Source: Rickettsia typhi | GTDB taxonomy: Bacteria; Pseudomonadota; Alphaproteobacteria; Rickettsiales; UBA1997 | Assembly (NCBI GenBank): GCA_945903615.1 | Contig: CAMDOL010000024.1 | Coordinates: 1 to 14,963, forward strand | Direction of reading: 5' to 3' | Length of the DNA stretch: 14,963 bases | Part shown: positions 1 to 7,857 of the stretch, piece by piece | Layout: every line of letters begins with the position of its first letter | Numbering within the stretch: the first letter of the stretch is position 1 | The notes under the pieces: model-generated | What the model was told of the DNA's origin: nothing | Seen by the model: the letters and a program-made list of their open reading frames with translations, nothing else | Database searches by the model: none | Position numbers and translations under genes: made by a program

Positions 1-909
1 ACAAGTAACTGTAATTGGCTCATCAGTATCTAAGCTATTGCCGTTAATGAAACCAATGTCTTTCGGGCTTGGTAAATAATCAACCACCGCATCAAGCAGG
101 GTTTGAACACCTTTATTTTTAAAGGCAGTACCATTTAAAACTGGCACGAAAGAAGCGTTGATCGTTCCTTTTCTGATACATCTTTGCAGTTCTTCTAAAG
201 TGATTTCGCCGCCATTTAAATATTTATCCATTAATTCATCATCTTGTTCAACCGCCAATTCCAGCATAGTTTCACGATATTGATCTGCTTTTTCTTTCAT
301 GAAATCAGGGATTTCTTCGTAAGTAAAATCTGCACCCATAGTAGCGTCTTTCCAGACGACAGCTTTCATTTTAACTAGATCAATCAAACCGCCGTAATCT
401 TCACCTTCATTGATTGGTAATTGGATGATTAGTGGTTTAGCCGCAAGACGAGTTTTCATCATTTCTACACAACGGTAGAAATTTGCACCAGTGCGATCCA
501 TCTTATTGACGAAACACATTCTTGGAACTTTATATTTATTAGCTTGTCTCCACACAGTTTCTGATTGTGGCTCAACACCAGCAACGGCATCGAATACTGC
601 AACAGCACCGTCCAACACTCGAAGCGATCTTTCAACTTCAATTGTAAAATCAACGTGACCAGGAGTGTCAATAATATTGATTCGGTGATCTTTCCAGAAA
701 CAGGTCGTAGCGGCGGAAGTGATAGTTATGCCCCTTTCTTGTTCTTGTTCCATCCAATCCATAGTTGCGGCACCGTCGTGAACTTCACCAATCTTGTGAG
801 ATTTACCAGTGTAGAATAAAATTCTTTCAGTTGTGGTAGTTTTGCCAGCGTCAATGTGAGCCATAATGCCGATATTACGATAATTCTCAATTGCAATTTC
901 ACGTGCCAT
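1..909 (-). CDS. fusA: Elongation factor G, N-terminal 303 residues (3' end outside window)
   Basis: EF-G is the cytosolic GTPase that drives ribosomal translocation and, with RRF, ribosome recycling. The frame reads open from the ATG at 909 to the window edge, so the C-terminal half (domains II end to V) is missing here. GTPase motifs are all visible: the P-loop [12 protein letters not shown] at residues 17-28, the switch I region ending in [10 protein letters not shown] (59-68), DTPGH (81-85) and NKMDR (135-139). After the G domain comes the G' insertion and the start of domain II around residue 290. It is the third gene of an rpsL-rpsG-fusA operon, 92 bp after rpsG, with a strong hairpin in the gap. 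No Shine-Dalgarno precedes the ATG; the upstream sequence is A-rich followed by CCCC. Identity is secure from motif order and operon context. Confidence 0.98.
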   Translation of the reverse strand, partial: MAREIAIENYRNIGIMAHIDAGKTTTTERILFYTGKSHKIGEVHDGAATMDWMEQEQERGITITSAATTCFWKDHRINIIDTPGHVDFTIEVERSLRVLDGAVAVFDAVAGVEPQSETVWRQANKYKVPRMCFVNKMDRTGANFYRCVEMMKTRLAAKPLIIQLPINEGEDYGGLIDLVKMKAVVWKDATMGADFTYEEIPDFMKEKADQYRETMLELAVEQDDELMDKYLNGGEITLEELQRCIRKGTINASFVPVLNGTAFKNKGVQTLLDAVVDYLPSPKDIGFINGNSLDTDEPITVTC

Positions 910-965
910 ATATTTGGGGAATTTTTGTTGTTATTTTTATCTTAATTAGGCGGGAGTATTAAAGA

Positions 966-991
966 TTAAGAGCGCCTTAGAGCGCCCTTAA
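966..991 (-). other. Strong RNA hairpin between rpsG and fusA
   Basis: Read as minus-strand RNA, this stretch folds into an 11-bp stem, including two G-U pairs, with a CUAA loop. The outer arms are UUAAG and CUUAA, and the core is GGCGC against GCGCU/C. On the DNA it appears as two near-identical 10-bp direct repeats (AGAGCGCCTT and AGAGCGCCCT). The sequence after it on the transcript is only weakly U-rich, so it is not a convincing terminator. It could be a processing or stability element, or a partial attenuator that tunes fusA relative to rpsL and rpsG. The structure is seen; the role is inferred. Confidence 0.5.
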
Positions 992-1001
992 ATAATTTTG
1001 T

Positions 1002-1469
1002 TTACCAACGATAGTGAGCGAAAGCTTTATTGGCTTCAGCCATTTTGAAAACTTCTTCTCTTTTTTTAACAGCCCAACCTTTATTATCAAAGGCTTCACC
1101 GAAAGCAAAAACAATTTTATCAGCTAAATTTCTACCAGAAGATTTTTGAATTGCAGTTTTCAACCATTTAAGCGCTAGAGCAGTTCCTCTGCGATCAGAA
1201 ACTTCAACTGGAATTTGGTAAGTCGCACCACCAATTCTTCTTGATCTAACCTCAACTCTAGGAGTGACATTGTCTAAGACTTGTTTAAAAGTTTCCAAGG
1301 GGTTCTTTTTCATCTTTTTTTCAACAGTCGCGAATGCATCGTAGACTGATTTTTCAACGACAGATTTTTTGCCATTTTCCATCAAACGATTGACCAATTT
1401 AGTGATAATAACCTCACCAAATTTAGCATCAGGAATAATTTTTCTCTTGGGTGCCGCTCTTCTTCTCAT
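1002..1469 (-). CDS. rpsG: 30S ribosomal protein S7
   Basis: S7 (uS7) binds the 3' major domain of 16S rRNA, nucleates assembly of the 30S head and lines the E-site. In enterobacteria it also represses the str operon. The 155-residue product has the normal family length and the typical opening MRRRAAPKRKI, the central SRRIGGATYQIPVEV segment (residues 76-90) and the RRGTALALKWL segment that follows. The ATG at 1469 gives the canonical N-terminus and is preceded by an A/T-only leader without Shine-Dalgarno. It lies between rpsL and fusA. The 102-bp gap to rpsL contains nested inverted repeats that could be the S7 feedback site. Confidence 0.99.
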   Translation of the reverse strand: MRRRAAPKRKIIPDAKFGEVIITKLVNRLMENGKKSVVEKSVYDAFATVEKKMKKNPLETFKQVLDNVTPRVEVRSRRIGGATYQIPVEVSDRRGTALALKWLKTAIQKSSGRNLADKIVFAFGEAFDNKGWAVKKREEVFKMAEANKAFAHYRW

Positions 1470-1513
1470 TTTATTTAGTAATTAATTATTAGTAGTTTTA
1501 GTATTATTTTGTT

Positions 1514-1567
1514 GATCTTGGCTTTAGTTTGGATAAGTGATATTTAGGCAAGCTTATCTCTAAGATC
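1514..1567 (-). promoter_or_regulatory. Nested inverted repeats in the rpsL-rpsG spacer, possible S7 autoregulation site
   Basis: An outer pair GATCTT (1514-1519) and AAGATC (1562-1567) encloses an inner pair GATAAG (1532-1537) and CTTATC (1553-1558) with a 15-nt loop. The element sits directly after the rpsL stop codon. In E. coli the rpsL-rpsG spacer folds into the S7 repressor target, so position and structure suggest the same job. The sequence is too AT-rich and divergent to recognise the 16S-mimic determinants, so the role is inferred from position only. Confidence 0.35.
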
Positions 1568-1571
1568 TTAC

Positions 1572-1943
1572 TTATTTAGGTTTAACAGTGCCGTATTTAG
1601 AACGGGATTGTTTACGGTTTTTCACGCCTTGAGTATCCAAAGATCCTCTCACGATATGATAACGCACACCTGGCAAATCTTTTACCCTTCCGCCGCGGAT
1701 GCTTACAACGCTATGTTCCTGCAAATTGTGACCTTCACCCGGAATATAAGCAATAACTTCAAAACCGTTAGTCAATTTAACTCGAGCAACTTTACGAAGT
1801 GCCGAGTTTGGTTTTTTTGGAGTTGTTGTATAAACTTTGGTGCAAACGCCTCTTTTTTGAGGGCAAGCTTTCATTGCTGGCACTTTGTTTTTCCTAGTTT
1901 GCTTAACCCGTGGATTACGCACTAATTGATTGACTGTAGGCAT
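1572..1943 (-). CDS. rpsL: 30S ribosomal protein S12
   Basis: S12 (uS12) sits at the decoding centre of the 30S subunit and controls translational accuracy. The 123-residue reading from the ATG at 1943 starts [10 protein letters not shown] and has the normal length. An upstream in-frame extension of 26 residues exists but is not family-like and would occupy the leader RNA. Conserved blocks are CPQKRGVCT (27-35), [13 protein letters not shown] (40-52), [10 protein letters not shown] (69-78) and [13 protein letters not shown] (84-96). Lys43 and Lys88, the usual sites of streptomycin-resistance changes, are both lysine, so S12 looks wild type for streptomycin. This is the first gene of the str operon. 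A promoter lies about 95-120 bp upstream. Confidence 0.99.
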   Translation of the reverse strand: MPTVNQLVRNPRVKQTRKNKVPAMKACPQKRGVCTKVYTTTPKKPNSALRKVARVKLTNGFEVIAYIPGEGHNLQEHSVVSIRGGRVKDLPGVRYHIVRGSLDTQGVKNRKQSRSKYGTVKPK

Positions 1944-1981
1944 TATTTTGTAATTGAATTTATGCGAATTTATGCTGAATA

Positions 1982-2022
1982 TTTGCCCCAAAATTTTTGT
2001 TATAAAGTTAAAACTGGGCAAA
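1982..2022 (-). other. Long-loop inverted repeat in the rpsL leader
   Basis: TTTGCCC (1982-1988) and GGGCAAA (2016-2022) form a 7-bp perfect inverted repeat separated by 27 nt. It lies within the roughly 85-nt leader predicted between the str promoter start site and the rpsL ATG. It could be a leader hairpin, but the loop is long and AT-rich, and nothing shows a function. Confidence 0.25.
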
Positions 2023-2036
2023 AAATAAGAGGCGGC

Positions 2037-2065
2037 ATATTAGGTAAAAGATATTTTATAGTCAA
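2037..2065 (-). promoter_or_regulatory. Sigma70-type promoter of the str operon
   Basis: On the minus strand the sequence is TTGACT (2065-2060), a spacer of exactly 17 bp, then TAATAT (2042-2037). The -35 box differs from consensus at one base and the -10 box at one base. The start site should fall near 2030, giving an rpsL leader of about 85 nt. The discriminator immediately after the -10 box is GCCGCC, unusually GC-rich for this window. Such discriminators are typical of stable-RNA and ribosomal-protein promoters that are shut down by ppGpp (established for E. coli; inference here). The TGA stop codon of thrB (2064-2062) is inside the -35 hexamer. Confidence 0.75.
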
Positions 2066-3039
2066 GAAATTTTGTCTATTTTAAAAAAGAATCTAATTTT
2101 CTCTAAATATTCCTGCGGGTTTTTGATTTTAACTAAGGAATCTTTGGGAGTAAAAAATAAATCATTAAGTCTAGTAAGCAGGAATCTCAAGGCAGCGCCG
2201 ACCAAAGCAATTTTTAGAAACTCCAATTCTGCATCTGATAATTTTATGATTTTTTGATAGCCAACCAAAATTGCTGCTGATTTTTTTTCATCAAATTTAT
2301 TATTTTCATCAAAACACCAAGCGCTTATTGTGATTGCCAAATCATAAATAAATAAATCATTAGCGGCAAAATAAAAATCGATCACGCCGCTTAAATTATT
2401 TTGTTCATCAAAAAAAACATTATCAGGAAAAAGATCAGCATGAACTGCACCAGATTGATAATTATTTTGCCAATTCCTTTCGAGAAAATCGATATAGCTA
2501 GATATTTCCACACGCAAACCAGTTTGATAATTTTCAATTTGATCGGCAATTTTATTAAACAAATTACGCCAACCAGAAATTCCTAAATCGTTCGTTCTGA
2601 TTTCTTTAAAATCCAAAACTGCATTATGCAAATTTGCTGAGACATTTCCGATTTGTTGACAATGATTTTCAGTGATTGAAGCATATAAACCAGTATCCAA
2701 TGGTTTTAAAGTTGCTCCGGGTAAAAAACTGACAATCGCTGTGGATTTATTTTTAACCGAGGAAATTAATTGTCCATAATTGTTTTTAATTGGCTTGGGG
2801 CAACAAATTTTATGTTCCGCCAAATGCAATTTCAAATTCATAAAAAACGGCAATTCGTCTTTATTTATTCTATTTTCAAAAATCGTTAAAATAAATTTAT
2901 CGGAGTTGGTCTGAATAATAAAATTTGAATTATCAATTCCTTCGATTATTTCTTTGAACGAAACCAACTCGCCAATTTGATAATTTTCTGTGATAAAATC
3001 GACAATTTCTTGCCTACTTAATTTTGTATGAACTGCCAT
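2062..3039 (-). CDS. thrB: Homoserine kinase, APH-fold type
   Basis: Predicted to phosphorylate L-homoserine with ATP to O-phosphohomoserine, the step before threonine synthase. The 325-residue length and sequence fit the alphaproteobacterial/Pseudomonas ThrB family with an aminoglycoside-phosphotransferase fold, not the GHMP-kinase ThrB of E. coli. The opening MAVHTKLS is typical. The catalytic loop is GAVHADLFPDNVFF, with His200, Asp202 and Asn207. The Mg-binding GVIDFYFAANDLFIYDLAI segment follows, with Asp221. The N-lobe has GIDNSNF near residue 34 and the hydrophobic IVSFLPG hinge near 102-108. It is 80 bp downstream of the peptidase-like gene on the same strand and may be read from the fur promoter, but that gap contains a hairpin cluster. 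No Shine-Dalgarno is present; the start is preceded by an A/T run. Confidence 0.9.
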   Translation of the reverse strand: MAVHTKLSRQEIVDFITENYQIGELVSFKEIIEGIDNSNFIIQTNSDKFILTIFENRINKDELPFFMNLKLHLAEHKICCPKPIKNNYGQLISSVKNKSTAIVSFLPGATLKPLDTGLYASITENHCQQIGNVSANLHNAVLDFKEIRTNDLGISGWRNLFNKIADQIENYQTGLRVEISSYIDFLERNWQNNYQSGAVHADLFPDNVFFDEQNNLSGVIDFYFAANDLFIYDLAITISAWCFDENNKFDEKKSAAILVGYQKIIKLSDAELEFLKIALVGAALRFLLTRLNDLFFTPKDSLVKIKNPQEYLEKIRFFFKIDKIS

Positions 3040-3061
3040 TTTAATTTTTTTTATTTTCTGG

Positions 3062-3123
3062 ATCCCAGATCAAGTCTGGGATAAGTAATTTCTAAGAAAA
3101 AAGTTTTCTAAGCAATTACTTAT
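3062..3123. repeat. REP-like palindrome with adjoining inverted repeat between thrB and the peptidase gene
   Basis: ATCCCAGA (3062-3069) and TCTGGGAT (3075-3082) make a perfect 8-bp inverted repeat around TCAAG. It overlaps by 2 bp a second inverted repeat, ATAAGTAATT (3081-3090) and AATTACTTAT (3114-3123), with a 23-nt loop that reaches into the stop codon of the upstream gene. The motif GGATCCCAGATCAAGTCTGGGAT is reminiscent of short palindromic repeats that recur in intergenic regions of Rickettsiales and other alphaproteobacteria. There is no T-tract after the stem on either strand, so it is not a standard terminator. Confidence 0.55.
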
Positions 3124-3950
3124 TTTTTGTCTTCCAGCTCTTGGTGTTTTTGCCAAGATTGTTGCCAGACGGAGTTAGAATTGACATTTTTTGACCAAGA
3201 TTTTTGCTGGCTTGAATCAAATTTTTTGTAAAATGATTTTTCGTTATCGGCAAATTTTTTTTCGGTTCTAAAACTATTATTAGCAATCAAATTATTAGAA
3301 TAATCTGCAATTTCCTGATTAATTTTGCTGCGAATTTTGGGATTAAAAACTTCACAAATCCATTTGGAAGTATTAACAAAAAACTCCATAACTTGGGCGG
3401 TTGTAAAGCTGCCATTTGGAGCCACATCGCGCGAAGTGCTTAAAAGCTCAAAATATCTGGCGAATAATTCAGAAATAAATTGATAAGATGGGTAAGACTT
3501 AAGTGCATCAATCATCAACCTTTGCATTTCACCCGCCAAAACCAATGATTTGGGCTGACGATTTTTCATATCAAAACCAATTGACTTGCGGAAATCATCA
3601 TTCAAAACTAACCCGCTTTCCACCTCCAAACAATGTGCCATCTCATGCGCCAAAACATTCACCGCAAAATTACGAATAATAATTTTGTGATCCAAGCTGC
3701 GTGTAAAAGTTTTTAAAAATTTATTATAAACCTTGCGCTGATCACTCAAATAGCAGCCTTGATTAGTGTCCCAACCTTTAATAATTTTAACTTCAAAAGT
3801 TAAGCCACCTTGTTGTGCTTTGGTTAAAATTAAATCTAAACCATCTTTATAAATCTCAATTCCATAAAGACTAATGAACTGATCAGCAAATTTTTTACTC
3901 TCATTCACACCTTCAAATTTGAGAGCTTTATTTAAAATTTCTTCGATCAT
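3120..3950 (-). CDS. HExxH putative zinc metallopeptidase, family not recognised
   Basis: A 276-residue protein with the zinc-peptidase signature AHEMAHCLEVE: His102, Glu103 and His106. A candidate third zinc ligand of gluzincin type is Glu161 in SELFARYFELL, about 55 residues further on. No signal peptide or membrane segment is apparent, so a cytosolic location is likely. The last 60 residues are rich in Lys, Ser, Asn and Gln and look disordered. The N-terminal 90 residues have no motif I recognise. The gene starts 5 bp after the fur stop codon, so the two are almost certainly co-transcribed and may respond to metal status together. That would fit a zinc- or iron-related role, but the substrate is unknown. 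The metal-site reading is firm; the peptidase activity is inferred. Confidence 0.7.
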   Translation of the reverse strand: MIEEILNKALKFEGVNESKKFADQFISLYGIEIYKDGLDLILTKAQQGGLTFEVKIIKGWDTNQGCYLSDQRKVYNKFLKTFTRSLDHKIIIRNFAVNVLAHEMAHCLEVESGLVLNDDFRKSIGFDMKNRQPKSLVLAGEMQRLMIDALKSYPSYQFISELFARYFELLSTSRDVAPNGSFTTAQVMEFFVNTSKWICEVFNPKIRSKINQEIADYSNNLIANNSFRTEKKFADNEKSFYKKFDSSQQKSWSKNVNSNSVWQQSWQKHQELEDKK

Positions 3951-3955
3951 TAAGA

Positions 3956-4381
3956 TTATTTTTTAAGTGGAACGGCGTAGAGTTCAAGCTTGTGATCAAC
4001 TAGCTGATAACCTAAATCTTTGGCGATTTTTTCTTTGAGTTTTTCAATTTCTTCATTGAAAAACTCAACAACCTTTCCAGAACTTATATCAATCAAATGA
4101 TCGTGATGTTCGTCGCTGACCTCTTCATAACGAGCTTTGTTCTTACCTCCAGAGTCACGACCAAAATCATGTTTGGAAATTACACCCTCTTCTTCAAACA
4201 TTCTCACTGCACGATAAACAGTGGCAATACCGATATTTGGCTTAATTTTAGCGGCGCGGCGATAAAGCTCTTCAACATCAGGATGATCTTGAGATTCAGA
4301 AATTATTCTGGCGACAATTCGGCGATTATCGGTTAGTTTAATATTTTTATCGGCACATAATTTTTCGATTAGGGACAGCAT
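3956..4381 (-). CDS. fur: Fur-family metal-dependent transcriptional regulator
   Basis: A 141-residue regulator of the ferric-uptake family. The N-terminal winged helix includes the recognition helix IATVYRAVRMFEEEGV (residues 52-67). The regulatory metal site is visible as the HHDHLIDI segment (His92, His93, His95) together with Glu107, Glu111 and His130 in GYQLVDHKLELYAV. The CxxC pairs that hold a structural zinc in E. coli Fur are absent: the equivalent position reads SSGKVVEF. This is the usual state of alphaproteobacterial Fur/Mur proteins, so it could sense iron or manganese. Irr is less likely, as no heme regulatory CP motif is seen. The ATG directly abuts an inverted repeat (4382-4392 with 4415-4425) that is a good candidate for autoregulation. 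It is the first gene of an operon with the HExxH protein. Confidence 0.9.
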   Translation of the reverse strand: MLSLIEKLCADKNIKLTDNRRIVARIISESQDHPDVEELYRRAAKIKPNIGIATVYRAVRMFEEEGVISKHDFGRDSGGKNKARYEEVSDEHHDHLIDISSGKVVEFFNEEIEKLKEKIAKDLGYQLVDHKLELYAVPLKK

Positions 4382-4425
4382 ATACCAAAATATAAATCAT
4401 ATTAATACCAAACTTATTTTGGTAT
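4382..4425. promoter_or_regulatory. Candidate Fur-family operator between fur and guaB
   Basis: An 11-bp perfect inverted repeat, ATACCAAAATA (4382-4392) and TATTTTGGTAT (4415-4425), is separated by 22 bp. A third half-site, ATACCAAA (4405-4412), forms a tighter 21-bp palindrome with TTTGGTAT (4418-4425) and a 5-bp spacer. The left copy touches the fur start codon, so a bound protein would block fur expression directly. TATGAT and TATATT hexamers on the minus strand lie between the half-sites, but no good -35 box could be assigned. Binding by the adjacent Fur-like protein is inferred from position and symmetry. Confidence 0.5.
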
Positions 4426-4426
4426 G

Positions 4427-4463
4427 GGGATCCCCACAAAAGTGGGGCGCTGGTAACCCAGCG
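4427..4463. repeat. Tandem GC-rich hairpins upstream of guaB
   Basis: Two adjacent perfect hairpins stand out in an AT-rich gap: CCCCAC/GTGGGG (4432-4447, loop AAAA) and CGCTGG/CCAGCG (4448-4463, loop TAAC). They follow the self-complementary TGGGGATCCCCA (4426-4437), which offers an alternative pairing. The GGATCCC core is shared with the palindrome near 3062, suggesting members of one dispersed repeat family. TAAAAAA follows rather than a T-tract, so a plus-strand terminator is unlikely. The hairpins may act as repeat DNA or as a boundary between fur and guaB. Confidence 0.5.
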
Positions 4464-4490
4464 TAAAAAATTGTAACCAATTAAAATTGA

Positions 4491-6083
<1,593 letters not shown>

Positions 6084-6560
6084 ATCGTTTAAAACAATTT
6101 TTAGCGGCAATTGAGCGTTTGGTTTAGTACCCATCTCACCTATGTGAATAGCGTTTTCTAATACCAGTTTTCATTTTAAACCATACATATTCAAAATATT
6201 TTTGAGGAAAGATTGATAAAAAACAAAAGCTTTATGACCATACAGCTTGAGGCTTTTTGCCAATCTTTAGAGGTTCCTTTACCAAAAAGATGAAGAATAT
6301 GTTTAGTTTAACTTTTGCAATTTTCAAAATGAAAATTGGTATTATAGCCAAAATCCGCTGACCACTAAAAATTGCTTTGAAATAGCTCATCGAAAAAATT
6401 AATTCTTGACTAACTTGAATAATTTTTATATGTTGTTTCAAATAATAATTTATAGAGAATCAGCTGCAGTTCAAAAATCCCGTTTGTAAGTTTTCTAAAA
6501 TAATAACTCGATCAATAAAACCTTTTAATTACACCTTAAATCTTCACCACTTAACTAGAG
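6084..6560. other. Intergenic stretch without a supportable gene
   Basis: About 480 bp between guaB and the M23 gene. Short open frames on both strands (for example 6232-6441 minus, TTG start) show no family resemblance, no Shine-Dalgarno and no conserved motif. It contains a perfect 9-bp palindromic hairpin, CAATTTTCA-AAA-TGAAAATTG (6318-6338), too AT-rich to be a standard terminator. A weak promoter-like pair TTGACT (6406-6411), 17 bp, TATGTT (6429-6434) is on the plus strand. It may be a decayed gene or a regulatory spacer. No tRNA or rRNA is recognisable. Confidence 0.5.
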
Positions 6561-6588
6561 TTGGCTTTGTAGCCACAATTTTGATAAT
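6561..6588 (+). promoter_or_regulatory. Candidate promoter of the M23-bactofilin gene pair
   Basis: TTGGCT (6561-6566), a 16-bp spacer and GATAAT (6583-6588) fit a sigma70-type promoter. The start site would fall about 10 nt before the ATG at 6605, giving a very short leader. The -35 region is also part of a small hairpin, TGGCT-TTGT-AGCCA (6562-6575). Proposed from consensus matching only. Confidence 0.4.
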
Positions 6589-6604
6589 AACGGTTAAATT
6601 CAAG

Positions 6605-7825
6605 ATGAATAAATTTCAGATTTTTACGAGTCAAATACTGGTTTATGCCTTAAGAGTAAGCCATTTCATAGTGATTTTATTAAAGAGAATCTTCGGTAAA
6701 AAAACTATTCTTCTAGTCTCCAAACAACAAATTAAGAGCTATTCTATTGGTCCAATCGCCCAAATCACTTTCCTATTTATATTATTGTGGCTAGGCAGCA
6801 TCTTCACCAGATCCCTCAGATATAACTCAATGATTGAAAAAAAATCAGTTGAAATCAGCGACTTAAAGAAAGCAAATCAACAATTTGAAGATAAAGTCGA
6901 ATCTTTAAACACTAATTTACAGAAAATTAATCTCTATTTCAAATCTATCTCTGGTTACAACAATGGCCCAGAAAAATTAGAAGGCGCTGATCAAACTAGT
7001 ATCGATCAAAAAGTTCAGGATTTATTTGGCAACCTTAATCTAAATTCTCAAGACCAACAAATTGCTGCCAAGATTGCTGATTCAAGTTTAATTTTAGATA
7101 ACATTAAAGGCACAGCAATTCAAAGAATTATCAGTTTAGAACAAAAACTTTCTATAGCCGGAATTAGCTTGATAAATAACAAAGTGATTCTCAGACGCGG
7201 TTCCGATAATAACGAAAACCAAAATGTTGTATCTTTGAACGGCAAGGGCGAACTTTCCAAAAGACAGGGTGGTCCATTTAAAGAATTTAGAAAAAATATT
7301 GATTCTTTCTCTGGATCAAAAATTTTTAGTTTTGGCACAGATTCATCATCTGGAATTAAAAATGAAATTGAATATCTAGCTAATTTAGAAAAATTTATTC
7401 ACTTCGCACCTCTTGCTTCGCCAATGAAAAACTATTATGTTTCTAGTGTTTTTGGCAAAAGAGTTGATCCGATCAAAGGAATCTTTGCTAAACATAACGG
7501 AATGGATTTTGCTGGACAAAACGGCGCAAAAATTCTCAGCCCCTCCGCTGGAAAAGTTATTTTTGCTGGAAAGTTTGGATCATATGGAAATACCCTAATC
7601 ATTGATCATGGTTATGGATTTACAACTAGATATGGTCATTTATCAAGAATTAATGTTAGGGCTGGTGACAATGTGAAGAAAGCACAAATAATTGCTGCAC
7701 AAGGGAGTACCGGCAGAAGCACCGGGCAACATTTACATTACGAGGTCAGATATAATAATACCCCACTTAATCCAAAAAAATTTTTACAGGCTGGGCAAGA
7801 GATTTTTAATACTAACAATGGCTAG
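6605..7825 (+). CDS. Membrane-anchored M23 (LytM) peptidoglycan endopeptidase
   Basis: A 406-residue protein expected to cut peptide cross-links in peptidoglycan from the periplasmic side of the inner membrane. One membrane segment is seen at about residues 51-67 after a basic cytosolic region, followed by a coiled coil (about 75-115). A linker of low conservation leads to a C-terminal M23 domain (about 268-395). Zinc and catalytic residues are complete: His297 and Asp301 in KHNGMDFA, His345 in RYGHLS, and His376 and His378 in GQHLHYE. The domain should therefore be active, unlike degenerate LytM activators of the EnvC/NlpD type. The start is the ATG at 6605; an 8-residue extension from a TTG at 6581 would overlap the candidate promoter. 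It is 32 bp upstream of a bactofilin gene. This M23-bactofilin pairing is widely conserved (for example Helicobacter Csd1-CcmA and alphaproteobacterial LmdC-BacA) and couples local wall cutting to a cytoskeletal scaffold. Confidence 0.92.
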   Translation: MNKFQIFTSQILVYALRVSHFIVILLKRIFGKKTILLVSKQQIKSYSIGPIAQITFLFILLWLGSIFTRSLRYNSMIEKKSVEISDLKKANQQFEDKVESLNTNLQKINLYFKSISGYNNGPEKLEGADQTSIDQKVQDLFGNLNLNSQDQQIAAKIADSSLILDNIKGTAIQRIISLEQKLSIAGISLINNKVILRRGSDNNENQNVVSLNGKGELSKRQGGPFKEFRKNIDSFSGSKIFSFGTDSSSGIKNEIEYLANLEKFIHFAPLASPMKNYYVSSVFGKRVDPIKGIFAKHNGMDFAGQNGAKILSPSAGKVIFAGKFGSYGNTLIIDHGYGFTTRYGHLSRINVRAGDNVKKAQIIAAQGSTGRSTGQHLHYEVRYNNTPLNPKKFLQAGQEIFNTNNG

Positions 7826-7857
7826 CAAATTCACTTACTTTAGTTCCAAATAATCAT

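Noticed and set aside
565..819. 84-codon plus-strand open frame
   Set aside because: It lies entirely antisense to the G domain of fusA, which is clearly the real gene here.
1608..1925. 105-codon plus-strand open frame
   Set aside because: It is antisense to rpsL, has no family-like motif and arises from the strong codon constraints of S12.
1944..2021. 26-residue N-terminal extension of S12
   Set aside because: S12 begins at [10 protein letters not shown] in the family, and the extension covers the leader RNA below the mapped-by-eye promoter.
6232..6441. 69-codon minus-strand open frame with a TTG start
   Set aside because: No Shine-Dalgarno, no recognised motif, and composition expected by chance in AT-rich DNA; not enough to call a gene.
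6469..6481. GTTCAAAAATCCC, similar to a tRNA T-arm
   Set aside because: No acceptor stem, anticodon arm or D-arm could be placed around it, and the T-loop match is imperfect.
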